From the NCBI RefSeq assembly GCF_002117485.1, contig NZ_CP021030.1:2421001-2485000 (forward strand): a stretch of DNA of 64,000 nucleotides, read 5' to 3'. The stretch is from Rhizobium sp. NXC14 (GTDB taxonomy: Bacteria > Pseudomonadota > Alphaproteobacteria > Rhizobiales > Rhizobiaceae). Shown piece by piece: positions 47,786 through 56,792 of this stretch. The translations under genes and the position numbers were made by a program. Positions within the stretch are counted from its first letter, which is position 1; each line of letters opens with the position of its first letter. The notes under the pieces are model-generated. The model ran no database searches, was not told the DNA's origin, and worked only from the letters and a program-made list of their open reading frames with translations.

Positions 47786-49039
47786 CTACCGAAAAGCCAC
47801 TTCCAGGTTTTGCCGGTCTTGCGCGATCACTCGGCAATTGGTTTCGAAACCTTCGCCCTTGATGGCAAGAGTGAATTCCGAGGGGATGCCCGCCGTATTC
47901 GAAACCGAAATGCCTGCGCTCTCCGCGCCGATCGATTTGACGGTGCAGTCGATAGTCGAGCGCCGGTCGTTAAATAGGATCGAACCTGCCTTCAGCACGC
48001 GCCGCCGCGCGCCAATGGCGTGATCGGCGTGAATGGAACTCCATGAGACGCAGCGATTGCGCCCGCCCTGTTTTGCCTGATACATCGCCGCATCCGCTTG
48101 AGCGAGCAGTGTTTCGATGTCTCTGCTGACGATAGATAGCGCCGAAGTTCCGAGGCTTGCCGTGACGGTCAGCGAGCCGTGATCGCCGAAAATGACCTGC
48201 GAGGCGATGGCGGTTCTGAGTTTTTCGGCGACGGCGGCCGCTCTCTCCCGATCGACATGCGGCAGAACGACGGCAAATTCCTCACCCCCGATACGGCCGA
48301 ACAAATCACCGGCGCGAAGGGTCGCCCTGCAGATCGATGCGACCGACTTGAGAACCGCGTCACCTGCGGCATGCCCGTACCCATCGTTCACCTTCTTGAA
48401 ATGATCGATGTCGAAAACGATGCAGGACAGGTCATGCTGATGCCGCAGCGCGAGGGAAATCAGCTGATCGGCTTCCTGCTTGAAGGCTCGCCGCGTCATA
48501 GCCTCGGTCAGGCTGTCGGTAGCGGCAGACTGCATGAGTTCGAGGCGGTCCATCGCTGCTCCCGCCAATTCTTCGAGAATACAAAGATCTTTGCTGCCGA
48601 ACGATCTGGGCCGGCGATCGATGGCGCACACGGTTCCAATCATGTGGCCGGCCTTCGTTCTGAGCGGAACGCCGGCATAAAAGCGGATATGGTCCGCGCC
48701 GGTGACAGCAGGATGCGTTGCAAAGCGCAAATCCTTGCTGGCATCAGGAACGATGACAGGCTCGTCACAGTCCACCACGTAGCGGCAGAATGTGTCTTCG
48801 AGCGAGACCTCGTCGCCCGACATGCCGGAACAGGCCTTGTACCATTGCCGGTGCGCATCGATCAGCGACACGATGCCGATGTCGACGGAAAATACCTGCT
48901 TTATAAGGCGGACGATTCGCTCGAAGCCTTCGTCCTTGGGCGTGTCGAGCAGATCGAGTTGCTGCAACGCTGCCAGCCGTTCCTTTTCTCGCTGAACCGC
49001 TTCAGATGACGACTTTCCGAATACTCGTGCGACCACCAT
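47786..49039 (-). CDS. GAF-GGDEF-PilZ diguanylate cyclase, separated from its ribosome-binding site by an IS
   Basis: A 417-residue protein from ATG at 49039 (MVVARVFGKSSSEA). Residues ~25-165 form a GAF domain (FERIVRLIKQVFSVDIGIVSLID; FYAGVPLRTKAGHMIGTVCAID), ~170-330 a GGDEF domain with active-site GGEEF and the inhibitory RxxD five residues before it, and ~340-417 a PilZ-like domain (ARRRVLKAGSILFNDRR). It should make cyclic di-GMP from GTP and sense it through PilZ. An IS21-family element sits exactly at the start codon: the IS terminal A plus the target copy TGG rebuild the ATG, but the native AGGAGG is stranded beyond the IS at 51539-51544. Translation now may be weak or start inside the IS. 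Confidence 0.9.
   Translation of the reverse strand: MVVARVFGKSSSEAVQREKERLAALQQLDLLDTPKDEGFERIVRLIKQVFSVDIGIVSLIDAHRQWYKACSGMSGDEVSLEDTFCRYVVDCDEPVIVPDASKDLRFATHPAVTGADHIRFYAGVPLRTKAGHMIGTVCAIDRRPRSFGSKDLCILEELAGAAMDRLELMQSAATDSLTEAMTRRAFKQEADQLISLALRHQHDLSCIVFDIDHFKKVNDGYGHAAGDAVLKSVASICRATLRAGDLFGRIGGEEFAVVLPHVDRERAAAVAEKLRTAIASQVIFGDHGSLTVTASLGTSALSIVSRDIETLLAQADAAMYQAKQGGRNRCVSWSSIHADHAIGARRRVLKAGSILFNDRRSTIDCTVKSIGAESAGISVSNTAGIPSEFTLAIKGEGFETNCRVIAQDRQNLEVAFR
49033..49038. repeat. Left copy of the IS target-site duplication
   Basis: CCACCA directly flanks the left IS end and is repeated at the right end (51524-51529). A 6-base duplication fits the 4-8 bases usual for IS21. Confidence 0.7.
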
Positions 49040-49178
49040 GTCAATCGGCGTCCAAAATTCACCCCTTATCGGCATCCAATTTTGACCCCCTTGGTGGTGT
49101 AGATCAGCACTTGGCCTGCCCGGCGCTGGCCGGGGTTGCAGAGGGTAGGCCAAGTGCGGGTGATGATCGTCTTCGGCT

Positions 49179-49916
49179 TTAGCTTTGAGAGCGGTTCTTG
49201 AAGCGCCAGGACTCGTTTCCGGTTTCGACAATCTCGCAATGATGGGTCAGACGATCCAGAAGTGCTGTCGTCATTTTGGCGTCGCCGAACACCGTCGGCC
49301 ATTCGCCGAACGCCAGGTTCGTGGTGACGATGATCGACGTGTGTTCGTAGAGCCTGCTGATCAGATGGAACAGGAGCTGACCGCCTGCCTGGGCAAATGG
49401 CAGATAGCCGAGTTCGTCGAGGATGATGAAGTCGAGACGGTTGAGGTAGTCGGCCGTCCGACCTTGCTTGCCGCTGCGCGTTTCCGTTTCCAACCGATTG
49501 ACCAGATCGACGACGTTGAAGAAGCGCCCGCGTGTTCCGTTGCGGATCAGTGCACGGGCAATCGCGATGGCGAGATGGCTCTTCCCGGTTCCGGTGCCGC
49601 CGACGAGGACGACGTTGCGTTGATCGGCGACGAAGGTGCCGGTGGCCAATTCCCGCACCAGGGATTCATTGACGGGCGTATCAGCGAAGTCGAAGTCGTC
49701 GATGTCTTTGGCAAGCGGCAGCTTGGCGATGCTGAGCTGGTAGCGAATGGAGCGTGCCTGCTTTTCGGCGATCTCCGACTGCAATAGATCGCCGACGATG
49801 CGGGGCGGTTCGTGCTGCCGCTTGATGCCGTTACCCATGACCTCGTCGTAAGCGCTACGCATTCCATAGAGCTTCAGCGTGCTCATGAGTTCGAGAACCT
49901 GCGTGCGTTCCATCAA
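49179..49916 (-). CDS. istB: IS21-family helper ATPase IstB
   Basis: A 245-residue AAA+-type ATPase (DnaC-related) that assists the transposase in target selection. Walker A is [11 protein letters not shown], Walker B is [11 protein letters not shown], and sensor residues follow in [10 protein letters not shown]. Its start overlaps the istA stop by four bases, as in the family. Length is normal and no frameshift is seen. Confidence 0.95.
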   Translation of the reverse strand: MMERTQVLELMSTLKLYGMRSAYDEVMGNGIKRQHEPPRIVGDLLQSEIAEKQARSIRYQLSIAKLPLAKDIDDFDFADTPVNESLVRELATGTFVADQRNVVLVGGTGTGKSHLAIAIARALIRNGTRGRFFNVVDLVNRLETETRSGKQGRTADYLNRLDFIILDELGYLPFAQAGGQLLFHLISRLYEHTSIIVTTNLAFGEWPTVFGDAKMTTALLDRLTHHCEIVETGNESWRFKNRSQS

Positions 49917-51424
49917 CTTGCCCTCCTGAGGCTGTCATAGCGTGCGCAGTCGGCGACCGGTTCATGGGTCAGACGCAGCGCATCCGGGGTTTGCAGAGCT
50001 GCGGCCGGAGCCGGATCACGGCTGCGGGCCAGAATATTGATGATCACCGAGGCCGAGCAGACGCCCTGATCCAAAGCCTCCTGGCAGGCAGCATCGACAG
50101 CCGCCAGACCGTCCGCCGGAACGCAGCCGAGGATGGTGACCATTTGCCGATCACCGTCATAGACGCTCTTCAGCCGCCTGCGCACTTTCTCCATCGCTGC
50201 GGGCAAAACCCATTCGCGGAAAGGCGCCCCGTTGCGCAAAGCGCCAGGTTTGCGAGCTAGAACAGGTACATAATGCCAAGGATCGTAGATCGTCTCGCCA
50301 CGACCAAAGCAGCGCTGATGCTCACCGACGTTCACCCCGTCCTGCCTGATGACGATCTTCTCGGCATAGGCGTGAACCTCGACAGGGCGGCCGACCGCCG
50401 TTGAGAGGACGGAGTATTTGTTGTTGTCGAAGCGGACGGTGCAGGTCTTCGACACGGAGGCCGGGACGCAGTGGAAACCGTCGAACGGTCCAACGTAATG
50501 CACCAGGCTGCCGCGCTCCTCCTCGAACACCTGCCAGATCATCCGCTCCGTCTGCTCGGGATGGCGATGTGCCTTGGCGTAGGCGATGCATTTATCGAGC
50601 AGCCAGACGTTCAGCTCTTCCAGGCTTTTGACGCGAAGGCGTGGGGTGAAGAAGCGTTCGCGCACGAGACCAACCTGGTTCTCGACCTGTCCCTTCTCCC
50701 ATCCGGATGCAGGCGTGCAGGCAACGGGATGGACCAGATAGTGGCTGCACATCTGCAGGAAGCGGCGATTGTATTGTCGCTCCTTTCCAACGAACACCGC
50801 TTCGACCGCCGTCTTCATGTTGTCGTAGATGCCGCGCGTGCAGGTGCCACGGAAGAAGGCGAAGGCCTTGTCATGCGCGTCGAACACCATCTCCTGGCTC
50901 TCGCGCATGTAGGCCCGGACAAACATCATCCGGCTGTGGCAGAGCCGGACATGGGCGACCTTGACGGTCGTCGTCACGCCGTTGACCAGAATGATCTCGT
51001 GGCTCCAGTCGAACTGGTAAGCCTCACCTGGAGCGTAATAGAGAGGCACATAGGCTTCCGCCGTCACTGCTCCCCGGTTCTTCGCCCAGGTCTTGGCGTA
51101 TCGCCGGATCGCGTCATAACTGCCATCGTAGCCGAGTGCCCGAACCTCCTCGTAAATCCGGATCAACGTCAGCCGCTCGCGCGACGGCTTGCCCTCATTG
51201 GCTGTCAGAAACCGCTCAATCTCCGCCTTCCAGGCTCCGATCCTTGGCAACGGTTGCCGTTCTCGTTCATAGGTAAAATCCGTCTCGTCGGAACGCAGTA
51301 TCTTGCGAACCGTGTTGCGCGACACATGAAGTTCCCGGACGATCTTCTTCACGGACCAGCCCTGCACATGGAAGGCCCGTCGAACACGCGCAATCGTATC
51401 CACTCGCTTCAACTCCCGCTCCAT
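49913..51424 (-). CDS. istA: IS21-family transposase IstA
   Basis: A 503-residue transposase. The N-terminal helix-turn-helix ([29 protein letters not shown]) binds the terminal repeats. The RNase-H-fold DDE core is visible as Asp in YQFDWSHEI, Asp in [13 protein letters not shown] and Glu in KGQVENQVG. The C-terminal beta-barrel segment ([26 protein letters not shown]) follows. Normal length, no interruption. ATG at 51424 lies about 100 bases inside the right IS end. Confidence 0.95.
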   Translation of the reverse strand: MERELKRVDTIARVRRAFHVQGWSVKKIVRELHVSRNTVRKILRSDETDFTYERERQPLPRIGAWKAEIERFLTANEGKPSRERLTLIRIYEEVRALGYDGSYDAIRRYAKTWAKNRGAVTAEAYVPLYYAPGEAYQFDWSHEIILVNGVTTTVKVAHVRLCHSRMMFVRAYMRESQEMVFDAHDKAFAFFRGTCTRGIYDNMKTAVEAVFVGKERQYNRRFLQMCSHYLVHPVACTPASGWEKGQVENQVGLVRERFFTPRLRVKSLEELNVWLLDKCIAYAKAHRHPEQTERMIWQVFEEERGSLVHYVGPFDGFHCVPASVSKTCTVRFDNNKYSVLSTAVGRPVEVHAYAEKIVIRQDGVNVGEHQRCFGRGETIYDPWHYVPVLARKPGALRNGAPFREWVLPAAMEKVRRRLKSVYDGDRQMVTILGCVPADGLAAVDAACQEALDQGVCSASVIINILARSRDPAPAAALQTPDALRLTHEPVADCARYDSLRRAS

Positions 51425-51523
51425 CCGCCGCTAAAAGCCGGATGGTCAGATGAAATCTGAGGGGGGTCAAAATTGGACGCCGATTACCCCGCCAAGGGGG
51501 TCAAATTTGCACGCCGGAACACA

Positions 51524-51678
51524 CCACCATGCAGCATGCCTCCTGACAGCGCTAACACGACGCTTTCCACAAATTCATGAATAAATTTAATACGATGAAC
51601 GCCTCAACCTCGTGGCGCCAATATTTTTTCCGTATCGGCCACCCTTGATTTCCAAGCCGCACCTGCGAAAACGCAATC
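51524..51678. other. Displaced 5' region of the diguanylate cyclase gene
   Basis: This stretch between the IS and the mla operon holds the right target copy (51524-51529), the orphan Shine-Dalgarno of the cyclase gene (AGGAGG, minus strand, 51539-51544) and, further right, a weak minus-strand promoter candidate (TTGAGG/TTATTC, 17-base spacing) that drove the gene before insertion. Confidence 0.6.
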
Positions 51679-52290
51679 TCAGATTGCGCGCAGCGTCCAG
51701 CCGACGATCTCCGACACCACCGTCGAAAAGGCGCGGTCGAGACCCTTGACGAAGCCCACGTTGTCGCCGCCGGCCGGCGTCATGGCGCGGAACACCTTCT
51801 GGGCGCGTACCGAGCCGTTTCGGTCGTTGAGAATTTTGGCGGAGATTTCGACCACCGCCTGGTTGCCGCTCGAGGCGTCGATTTCGAATGCGCGGATATC
51901 GGTGACGATCTGGTAATCGATCGCCAACCCCTGCCCCGGCATGCCGACGCCGCCGAGCTTTCCGGAATTCTCGAAGGCCTCGACCAGTTTCGATTGCACA
52001 ATGCGCGGCAGCTTATCGCCCCACTGCGCCCGCGACAGATACTGGATTTCCGACGGCGAGACGCGGATAACGATCTGATCGCTGTCGAGCGATCTGAGTG
52101 CCGTCGGGCCGGCAATCAGGATCTGGCGGGATTTGGCAGCAGGTCCATCGCCATCGACGGCCGCAGAGAGATCATAGGTATCGTTCTTGGCTGAAGTGCC
52201 ACAGCCCGACAGGATCAACGCAGTCAGCGGCAGCGCGATCGCCGTTCCCCTGATCCACGAACGGCGCGACAACAGATGCGATGCGACCAT
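51679..52290 (-). CDS. ABC-transport auxiliary lipoprotein (PqiC/MlaD-partner type)
   Basis: A 203-residue lipoprotein. The signal peptide with lipobox LILSGC (Cys near residue 30) predicts an outer-membrane or periplasmic lipoprotein. The core (SDQIVIRVSPSEIQYLSRAQW; GDKLPRIVQSKLVEAFE) matches the ABC_trans_aux/DUF330 family that accompanies MCE transporters. It is last in the mlaE-mlaF-mlaD operon, 25 bases after mlaD, and may link the MCE protein to the outer membrane. Confidence 0.9.
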   Translation of the reverse strand: MVASHLLSRRSWIRGTAIALPLTALILSGCGTSAKNDTYDLSAAVDGDGPAAKSRQILIAGPTALRSLDSDQIVIRVSPSEIQYLSRAQWGDKLPRIVQSKLVEAFENSGKLGGVGMPGQGLAIDYQIVTDIRAFEIDASSGNQAVVEISAKILNDRNGSVRAQKVFRAMTPAGGDNVGFVKGLDRAFSTVVSEIVGWTLRAI

Positions 52291-52315
52291 ACTGGGCTAC
52301 CCCTGACTTTCCCTG

Positions 52316-53686
52316 TTAACGCCGCGTCCGGCCGTCGTACTGTTTGACCGTGTCCCCGCCGAAGATCAGGCGTTGCGGATTGCGGTCGAAGTTGCTGATC
52401 GTATCGTTGAGATTGCTCACGGTTCCGCGCATGTCGTTGATGAGGGTCTGCACGTCGCGCAAGCCGCCGCTCGAGAATTTCTGAAGATTATCGGCGATCG
52501 GACCGATTCGCGAGTTCAGATTATCGGCCACCTTCTTGAAGGATTCCAGCGTATCGCGCGCCTCGGCGAACAGCGATTGCGTGTTGTCGGTTCCAAGCAG
52601 CGCATCGACCTTGATGAGAATGCCGTCGATGCGTGTCGAAGCCGAATTCAGCTTGTTGGCAAGCTGCGACACGTCCTGAATCGTCTGGTCGATATCTTTC
52701 TGGCGCAACGAAACCGTATTGGCGACGTCGCGGATCGAGGCGACTGCCGCACGCGCATCCTTTGTGGCTTGCGAAATATCGTCGACCGAACCCTTGATCT
52801 TCGCCGGGTCGATCTGGGCGACGAGCGTATCGACGCGGTCGAGCGTTGCCTGCGCCTGCTTGCCGAAATCGTTGAAGGTGGTGGCCGTCTCGTCGAACTT
52901 CTTGATCGCGCCCTTGAGATCGCCTGAGGCATCAGCGACATTGGCGGTGATCTTCTCGGCATTGGAGACGATATTGTCGACCTTCTTCGCGTCGACGGCC
53001 CTGACCAGCGATTCCACCGCCTGAAGCGTCGAATCGACACGCCCGGAAACCGCCTTCACCGTGTTGGAGAGCTCACCGACGCTCTGCAGGAAGGCGTCGA
53101 TATTGCCGGAATTCTTGGCCAGCGCATCCGAGAAGGTTTCGGCATTCTTGAACGTCTGGGTCAGCGGAGCACGCGAATCTTCGATGAAACCCTGAAGTTC
53201 GCCAACCGCGTCATTGGCGCGATCAAGGATCTTATCGGCGGTCGCCAGAAGATTGGTGACGCTCGACTGGTCGGCGACGATGACGGCGCGTTTGCCGTTT
53301 TCGATTGCATGTTTAAGGATACTCTCCTCACCCTTGCGGCCGCCCGACAGTTCGATATAGGCGGCCCCCGTCAGGCCCTGAATTTCGAGCGCGGCCTTGG
53401 TGGAAGGGTAGATCGGTGCGTCCGTGCGCACCTGGGTGAAGGCCAGCGAATATTGCGGATCGTCGGCATCGATCGACAGCGTCTGCACCGAGCCCACCTG
53501 GATACCGTTAAAGCGTACCGGCGAGCCGACGCTGAGCCCGTTCGCCGAGCCGGGAATACGCACGATCAGCTCCGTCATCGGGCCGCCACGGCCATATTCG
53601 GCCATCCAGTAGACGAAGCCGAATGCGGCCGCGATCACCAGCACCGTGAAAAAACCGACAATCGTGTAATTGGCTTTGGTTTCCAT
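52316..53686 (-). CDS. mlaD: MCE/MlaD-type lipid-transport protein
   Basis: A 456-residue protein with one N-terminal transmembrane helix (IVGFFTVLVIAAAFGFVYW), an MCE domain (about 38-120, ELIVRIPGSANGLSVGSPV) and a long helical C-terminal part (about 150-400) much longer than E. coli MlaD. The helix contains many DAF/DN/KI repeats and could form a periplasmic tube. It works with MlaE and MlaF to move phospholipids between membranes. Nine bases separate it from mlaF. Confidence 0.93.
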   Translation of the reverse strand: METKANYTIVGFFTVLVIAAAFGFVYWMAEYGRGGPMTELIVRIPGSANGLSVGSPVRFNGIQVGSVQTLSIDADDPQYSLAFTQVRTDAPIYPSTKAALEIQGLTGAAYIELSGGRKGEESILKHAIENGKRAVIVADQSSVTNLLATADKILDRANDAVGELQGFIEDSRAPLTQTFKNAETFSDALAKNSGNIDAFLQSVGELSNTVKAVSGRVDSTLQAVESLVRAVDAKKVDNIVSNAEKITANVADASGDLKGAIKKFDETATTFNDFGKQAQATLDRVDTLVAQIDPAKIKGSVDDISQATKDARAAVASIRDVANTVSLRQKDIDQTIQDVSQLANKLNSASTRIDGILIKVDALLGTDNTQSLFAEARDTLESFKKVADNLNSRIGPIADNLQKFSSGGLRDVQTLINDMRGTVSNLNDTISNFDRNPQRLIFGGDTVKQYDGRTRR

Positions 53687-53694
53687 CTATCCGG

Positions 53695-54540
53695 TCACTT
53701 CCCGCCGCTGCCGTTGCCGTGCCGCGCGCCATTGTCCTGCGGCACGATCGACCGTGCTCGCTTACCTCTAAAATAGGCCTGCACCCACGGATCGTCATAG
53801 GCCAGCATGTCGTCGATCGTGCCTTCCACCATTACCCGCTTCTTTCCGAGCACGGCAATACGGTCACAAACCGAAAACAGGCTGTCGAGGTCGTGCGTCA
53901 CCATATAGACGGTCAGTCCGAGACTATCGCGCAGGTTGGCGATCAGTTCGTCGAATTCGGCTGCGCCGATAGGGTCGAGACCGGAGGTCGGCTCGTCCAG
54001 GAAGACGAGCTCCGGATCGAGCGCCAGCGCGCGGGCAAGAGCTGCGCGCTTGATCATGCCCCCTGAGAGTTCGGACGGGTATTTGTCGGCGGCATCGGCC
54101 GCGAGGCCCACCATGCGAATCTTCAGATGCGCCAGCTCATCCATTAGCGAGTGCGGCAGATCGAGATATTCGCGCATCGGCACCTGGATGTTTTCCTTGA
54201 CAGTCAGCGACGAAAACAATGCGCCCTGCTGGAAGAGCACGCCGAGCCGCATGTCGAGCGCGTTGCGCTGCGGCTCGTTGAGCTCGTCGAAGTCCTGGCC
54301 CAGGATCTTGATCGTGCCGGAGCGGCGCGGCAGCAGCCGCAGCACCGTTCGCATCAGCACCGATTTGCCGGTGCCCGAAGCACCGACGAAGCCGAGGATC
54401 TCACCGCGATAGATATCGAGATTCAGTTTGTCGAGCACCACCTTGGAGCCAAAGGCGACGGTGACGTCGCGCGCCGAAAGCACGACATCCCTGCCCCGTC
54501 CTTCGCTTTCGATTGGCTGCTCGTCCACCCTGCCCGCCAT
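53695..54540 (-). CDS. mlaF: Mla-type ABC transporter ATP-binding protein
   Basis: A 281-residue ABC ATPase. Walker A is GASGTGKSVLM, the signature is SELSGGMIKRAALARAL, Walker B is LVFLDEPTSGLDP and the switch His is in VTHDLDS. ATG at 54540 (MAGRVDEQPIESEG) lies one base after the mlaE stop; an extension to 54573 overlaps mlaE. It powers the MlaE permease. The C-terminal tail is Gly-rich and likely disordered. Confidence 0.94.
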   Translation of the reverse strand: MAGRVDEQPIESEGRGRDVVLSARDVTVAFGSKVVLDKLNLDIYRGEILGFVGASGTGKSVLMRTVLRLLPRRSGTIKILGQDFDELNEPQRNALDMRLGVLFQQGALFSSLTVKENIQVPMREYLDLPHSLMDELAHLKIRMVGLAADAADKYPSELSGGMIKRAALARALALDPELVFLDEPTSGLDPIGAAEFDELIANLRDSLGLTVYMVTHDLDSLFSVCDRIAVLGKKRVMVEGTIDDMLAYDDPWVQAYFRGKRARSIVPQDNGARHGNGSGGK

Positions 54541-54541
54541 A

Positions 54542-55711
54542 CTAGAAGTTGATCGCTGCATAGAACATCGCAAAAAGCCCGTCCATCAGGATGACGACGA
54601 AAATCGCCTTCACCACCGAGGCCGTCACGTGCTGGCCGAGCGACTCCGCACTGCCACCGACCTTCAGCCCTTCGACGGCGGCGACGATGCCGATGACGAG
54701 CGCCATGAATGGCGCCTTGATCATGCCCGACAGCACGGTTGACAGCGTAATCGCCTCGTGCAGTCGCGCCAGGAAATTGGCGAAGGTGATACCGGAGTAG
54801 CCCCAGGCGACGACCGCAGCCCCCGCCAGCGAAGCGAAATTCGCCAATACTGTCAGAAGCGGCAGCGCGATGGTCAGCGCCACCAGCCGCGGGAAGATCA
54901 ATACGCCGATCGGGTTCAGCCCCATCACCTTCAGCGCGTCGATTTCCTCGCGCATCTTCATCGAGCCGATTTCAGCCGTGATCGCGCTGCCGGAGCGCCC
55001 GGCGATCATGATCGAAGTCAGCAGCACGCCGATTTCGCGCAGCTGCAGAATGCCGACCAGATCGACGACGAAAACCTCCGCCCCGAAATAACGCAGCTGG
55101 AAAGCGCCCTGCTGGGCGATGATCGCGCCGATCAGAAACGACATCAGCAGGATGATCGGAACGGCGCGAACCCCCATATGATCGATCTGGTTGACGATGG
55201 AGGCCGGCGAGACGCCACTGCCGCGGCCGAGCTTCATCTGAGCGCCGCGCACCGCCGAACCCAGGATATACATCGAGGCAGCGAGATTATCCCAGATATC
55301 GTAAGTCATCTTGCCGATCGGCGCCAAGATGCGCGCGGCAAGCGAGACCTTCTCCTTCTGTTCCGGCTCCGGTTTGGCCGGTTCCTCGGAAAACATCTCC
55401 AGCATTTCATCGATATGCGGATTGGTGCCGACGAAGCGCACCGTGCGCCCGGCTGCTTCCTCATCCTTCTTTAGGCGGCAAAGAAGCCAAATGCCGGCGG
55501 TATCGATCTCCGATATATCAGAGAGGTCGAGCGTCAGATTGCCGGTCTTCTCTCGCCGAAGCTTTTCGAAGTCGCGCAGCACAAGATGCACATAGGCGCT
55601 GCGCCAATTGCCGCTGAGACGAACATGCTGCCCCGAACCATCTGGCCGGTCGTCCACTTGCAGTGAGGCGGCGTTGCGATTCTCGGCGTTCAAGATACTT
55701 GTGTCTTTCAA
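54542..55711 (-). CDS. mlaE: MlaE-type permease with N-terminal STAS domain
   Basis: A 389-residue inner-membrane protein. Residues ~25-110 form a STAS domain (LTLDLSDISEIDTAGIWLLC), which in the Mla systems of many Gram-negatives is a separate protein (MlaB) but is fused here. The permease part has five to six helices with the MlaE signature VGILQLREIGVLLTSIMIAG and the EIGSMKMREEIDAL coupling helix. The start is TTG at 55711 with a weak ribosome-binding site, so it is uncertain. It is first in a four-gene operon for retrograde or anterograde phospholipid trafficking. Confidence 0.92.
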   Translation of the reverse strand: MKDTSILNAENRNAASLQVDDRPDGSGQHVRLSGNWRSAYVHLVLRDFEKLRREKTGNLTLDLSDISEIDTAGIWLLCRLKKDEEAAGRTVRFVGTNPHIDEMLEMFSEEPAKPEPEQKEKVSLAARILAPIGKMTYDIWDNLAASMYILGSAVRGAQMKLGRGSGVSPASIVNQIDHMGVRAVPIILLMSFLIGAIIAQQGAFQLRYFGAEVFVVDLVGILQLREIGVLLTSIMIAGRSGSAITAEIGSMKMREEIDALKVMGLNPIGVLIFPRLVALTIALPLLTVLANFASLAGAAVVAWGYSGITFANFLARLHEAITLSTVLSGMIKAPFMALVIGIVAAVEGLKVGGSAESLGQHVTASVVKAIFVVILMDGLFAMFYAAINF

Positions 55712-55808
55712 GGCTTACGGCGACATTGCCGACTCGCGAAGCGGATCGCCGCCGGCGCGTCAATATACAGAAGCAACGTCCAATTTCCATGCTCGCAGGA
55801 TAGCAATA

Positions 55809-56792
55809 ATGCCGCGCACCCTCGATATCCAGATGAATTCCTTTCCGATTGCCGGGACCTTCACCATCTCGCGCGGCGCAAAGACTAAGGCCGAGGTCAT
55901 TAGCTGCGAAGTCACGGAAGAAGGCGCGCAAGGGCATGGCGAATGCGTGCCCTACCGCCGCTACTGCGAGACCATGGAGAGCGTCTTGGCCCAGATCGAG
56001 GCAGCGCGCCCGCTGATCGAATCCGGCATTTCGCGCGACGACCTCTTGTCGGCGATGACGCCGGGTGCCGCACGCAACGCCGTGGATTGCGCTCTCTGGG
56101 ATCTCGAAGCAAAACGGACGGGCCAAACGGTCGCCGCCCGCCTCGGCCTCACGGCGCTCAAACCGCTCACGACAGCCTACACCATCTCGCTCGGCGAGCC
56201 GCAAGTGATGGCCGCGCAGGCGCGCGAACATGCCGGTCGCGCTCTGCTCAAGGTCAAGGTGGGAACCAGCGACGATGAAAGCCGCATCCGCGCAGTCCGC
56301 GCGGCCGCACCCGATGCTGCGATCATTCTCGACGCCAATGAGGGCTGGCCGGAGGCGGTGCTGGAACGTCATCTGCAGATCGCCGCGGAGGCGGGCGTTG
56401 CCCTCGTCGAGCAACCGTTGCCGGCAGGCCGCGATGCGCTGCTTGCCGAAATCCGCCGCCCGTTGCTCGTCTGCGCCGACGAGAGTGTGCATCACACCGG
56501 AGACCTCGCAAGCCTTGCCGACCGTTATGATGCGATCAATATCAAGCTCGACAAGACAGGCGGCCTCACCGAGGCCTTGGCGATGAAGGCCGAAGCGGTG
56601 AGGCTCGGCTTTTCGATCATGATCGGTTGCATGGTCGGGACTTCGCTTGCGATGGCGCCAGCCGTGCTGCTCGCGCAGGATGCCGATTTCGTCGATCTCG
56701 ACGGCCCGCTGCTGCTTGCCCGCGACCGCCAACCCGGCCTGCGCTACGCCGCTTCCCTGGTCTTTCCGCCGGAAAGCACCCTCTGGGGCTGA
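55809..56792 (+). CDS. Enolase-superfamily dipeptide epimerase / amino-acid racemase (DgcA-like)
   Basis: A 327-residue MLE/MR-type enzyme. The N-terminal capping region (GHGECVPYRRYCETMESV) is followed by the barrel: the two general bases in LLKVKVG (Lys-x-Lys), metal ligands in DANEGWPE, VEQPLPAGRD and ADESVHHT, and the second Lys in NIKLDKTGGLTEAL. The pattern fits L-Ala-D/L-Glu epimerase and the related N-acetyl-D-Glu racemase DgcA. It could act in muropeptide recycling or D-amino-acid use. ATG at 55809 has AGGA upstream; the longer frame to 55608 overlaps mlaE. Its 3' end overlaps the converging MFS gene by 49 bases. Confidence 0.88.
   Translation: MPRTLDIQMNSFPIAGTFTISRGAKTKAEVISCEVTEEGAQGHGECVPYRRYCETMESVLAQIEAARPLIESGISRDDLLSAMTPGAARNAVDCALWDLEAKRTGQTVAARLGLTALKPLTTAYTISLGEPQVMAAQAREHAGRALLKVKVGTSDDESRIRAVRAAAPDAAIILDANEGWPEAVLERHLQIAAEAGVALVEQPLPAGRDALLAEIRRPLLVCADESVHHTGDLASLADRYDAINIKLDKTGGLTEALAMKAEAVRLGFSIMIGCMVGTSLAMAPAVLLAQDADFVDLDGPLLLARDRQPGLRYAASLVFPPESTLWG

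Larger units (their letters stand above)
49039..51523 (-). mobile_element. IS21-family insertion sequence, complete
   Basis: A 2485-base element with both transposition genes on the minus strand. Its ends are imperfect inverted repeats: the left end begins TGTCAATCGGCGTCC and the right end, on the minus strand, begins TGTGTTCCGGCGTGC. Further CGGCxTCCAA.TTTGACCCC copies lie just inside each end, the multiple-repeat pattern typical of IS21. Flanking CCACCA duplications are identical and the two genes are intact, suggesting a recent and possibly active insertion. I do not assign an IS name. Confidence 0.88.

Noticed and set aside
50471..51460. 329-residue plus-strand frame across istA
   Set aside because: It is antisense to a complete IstA transposase with DDE residues; no motif supports it.
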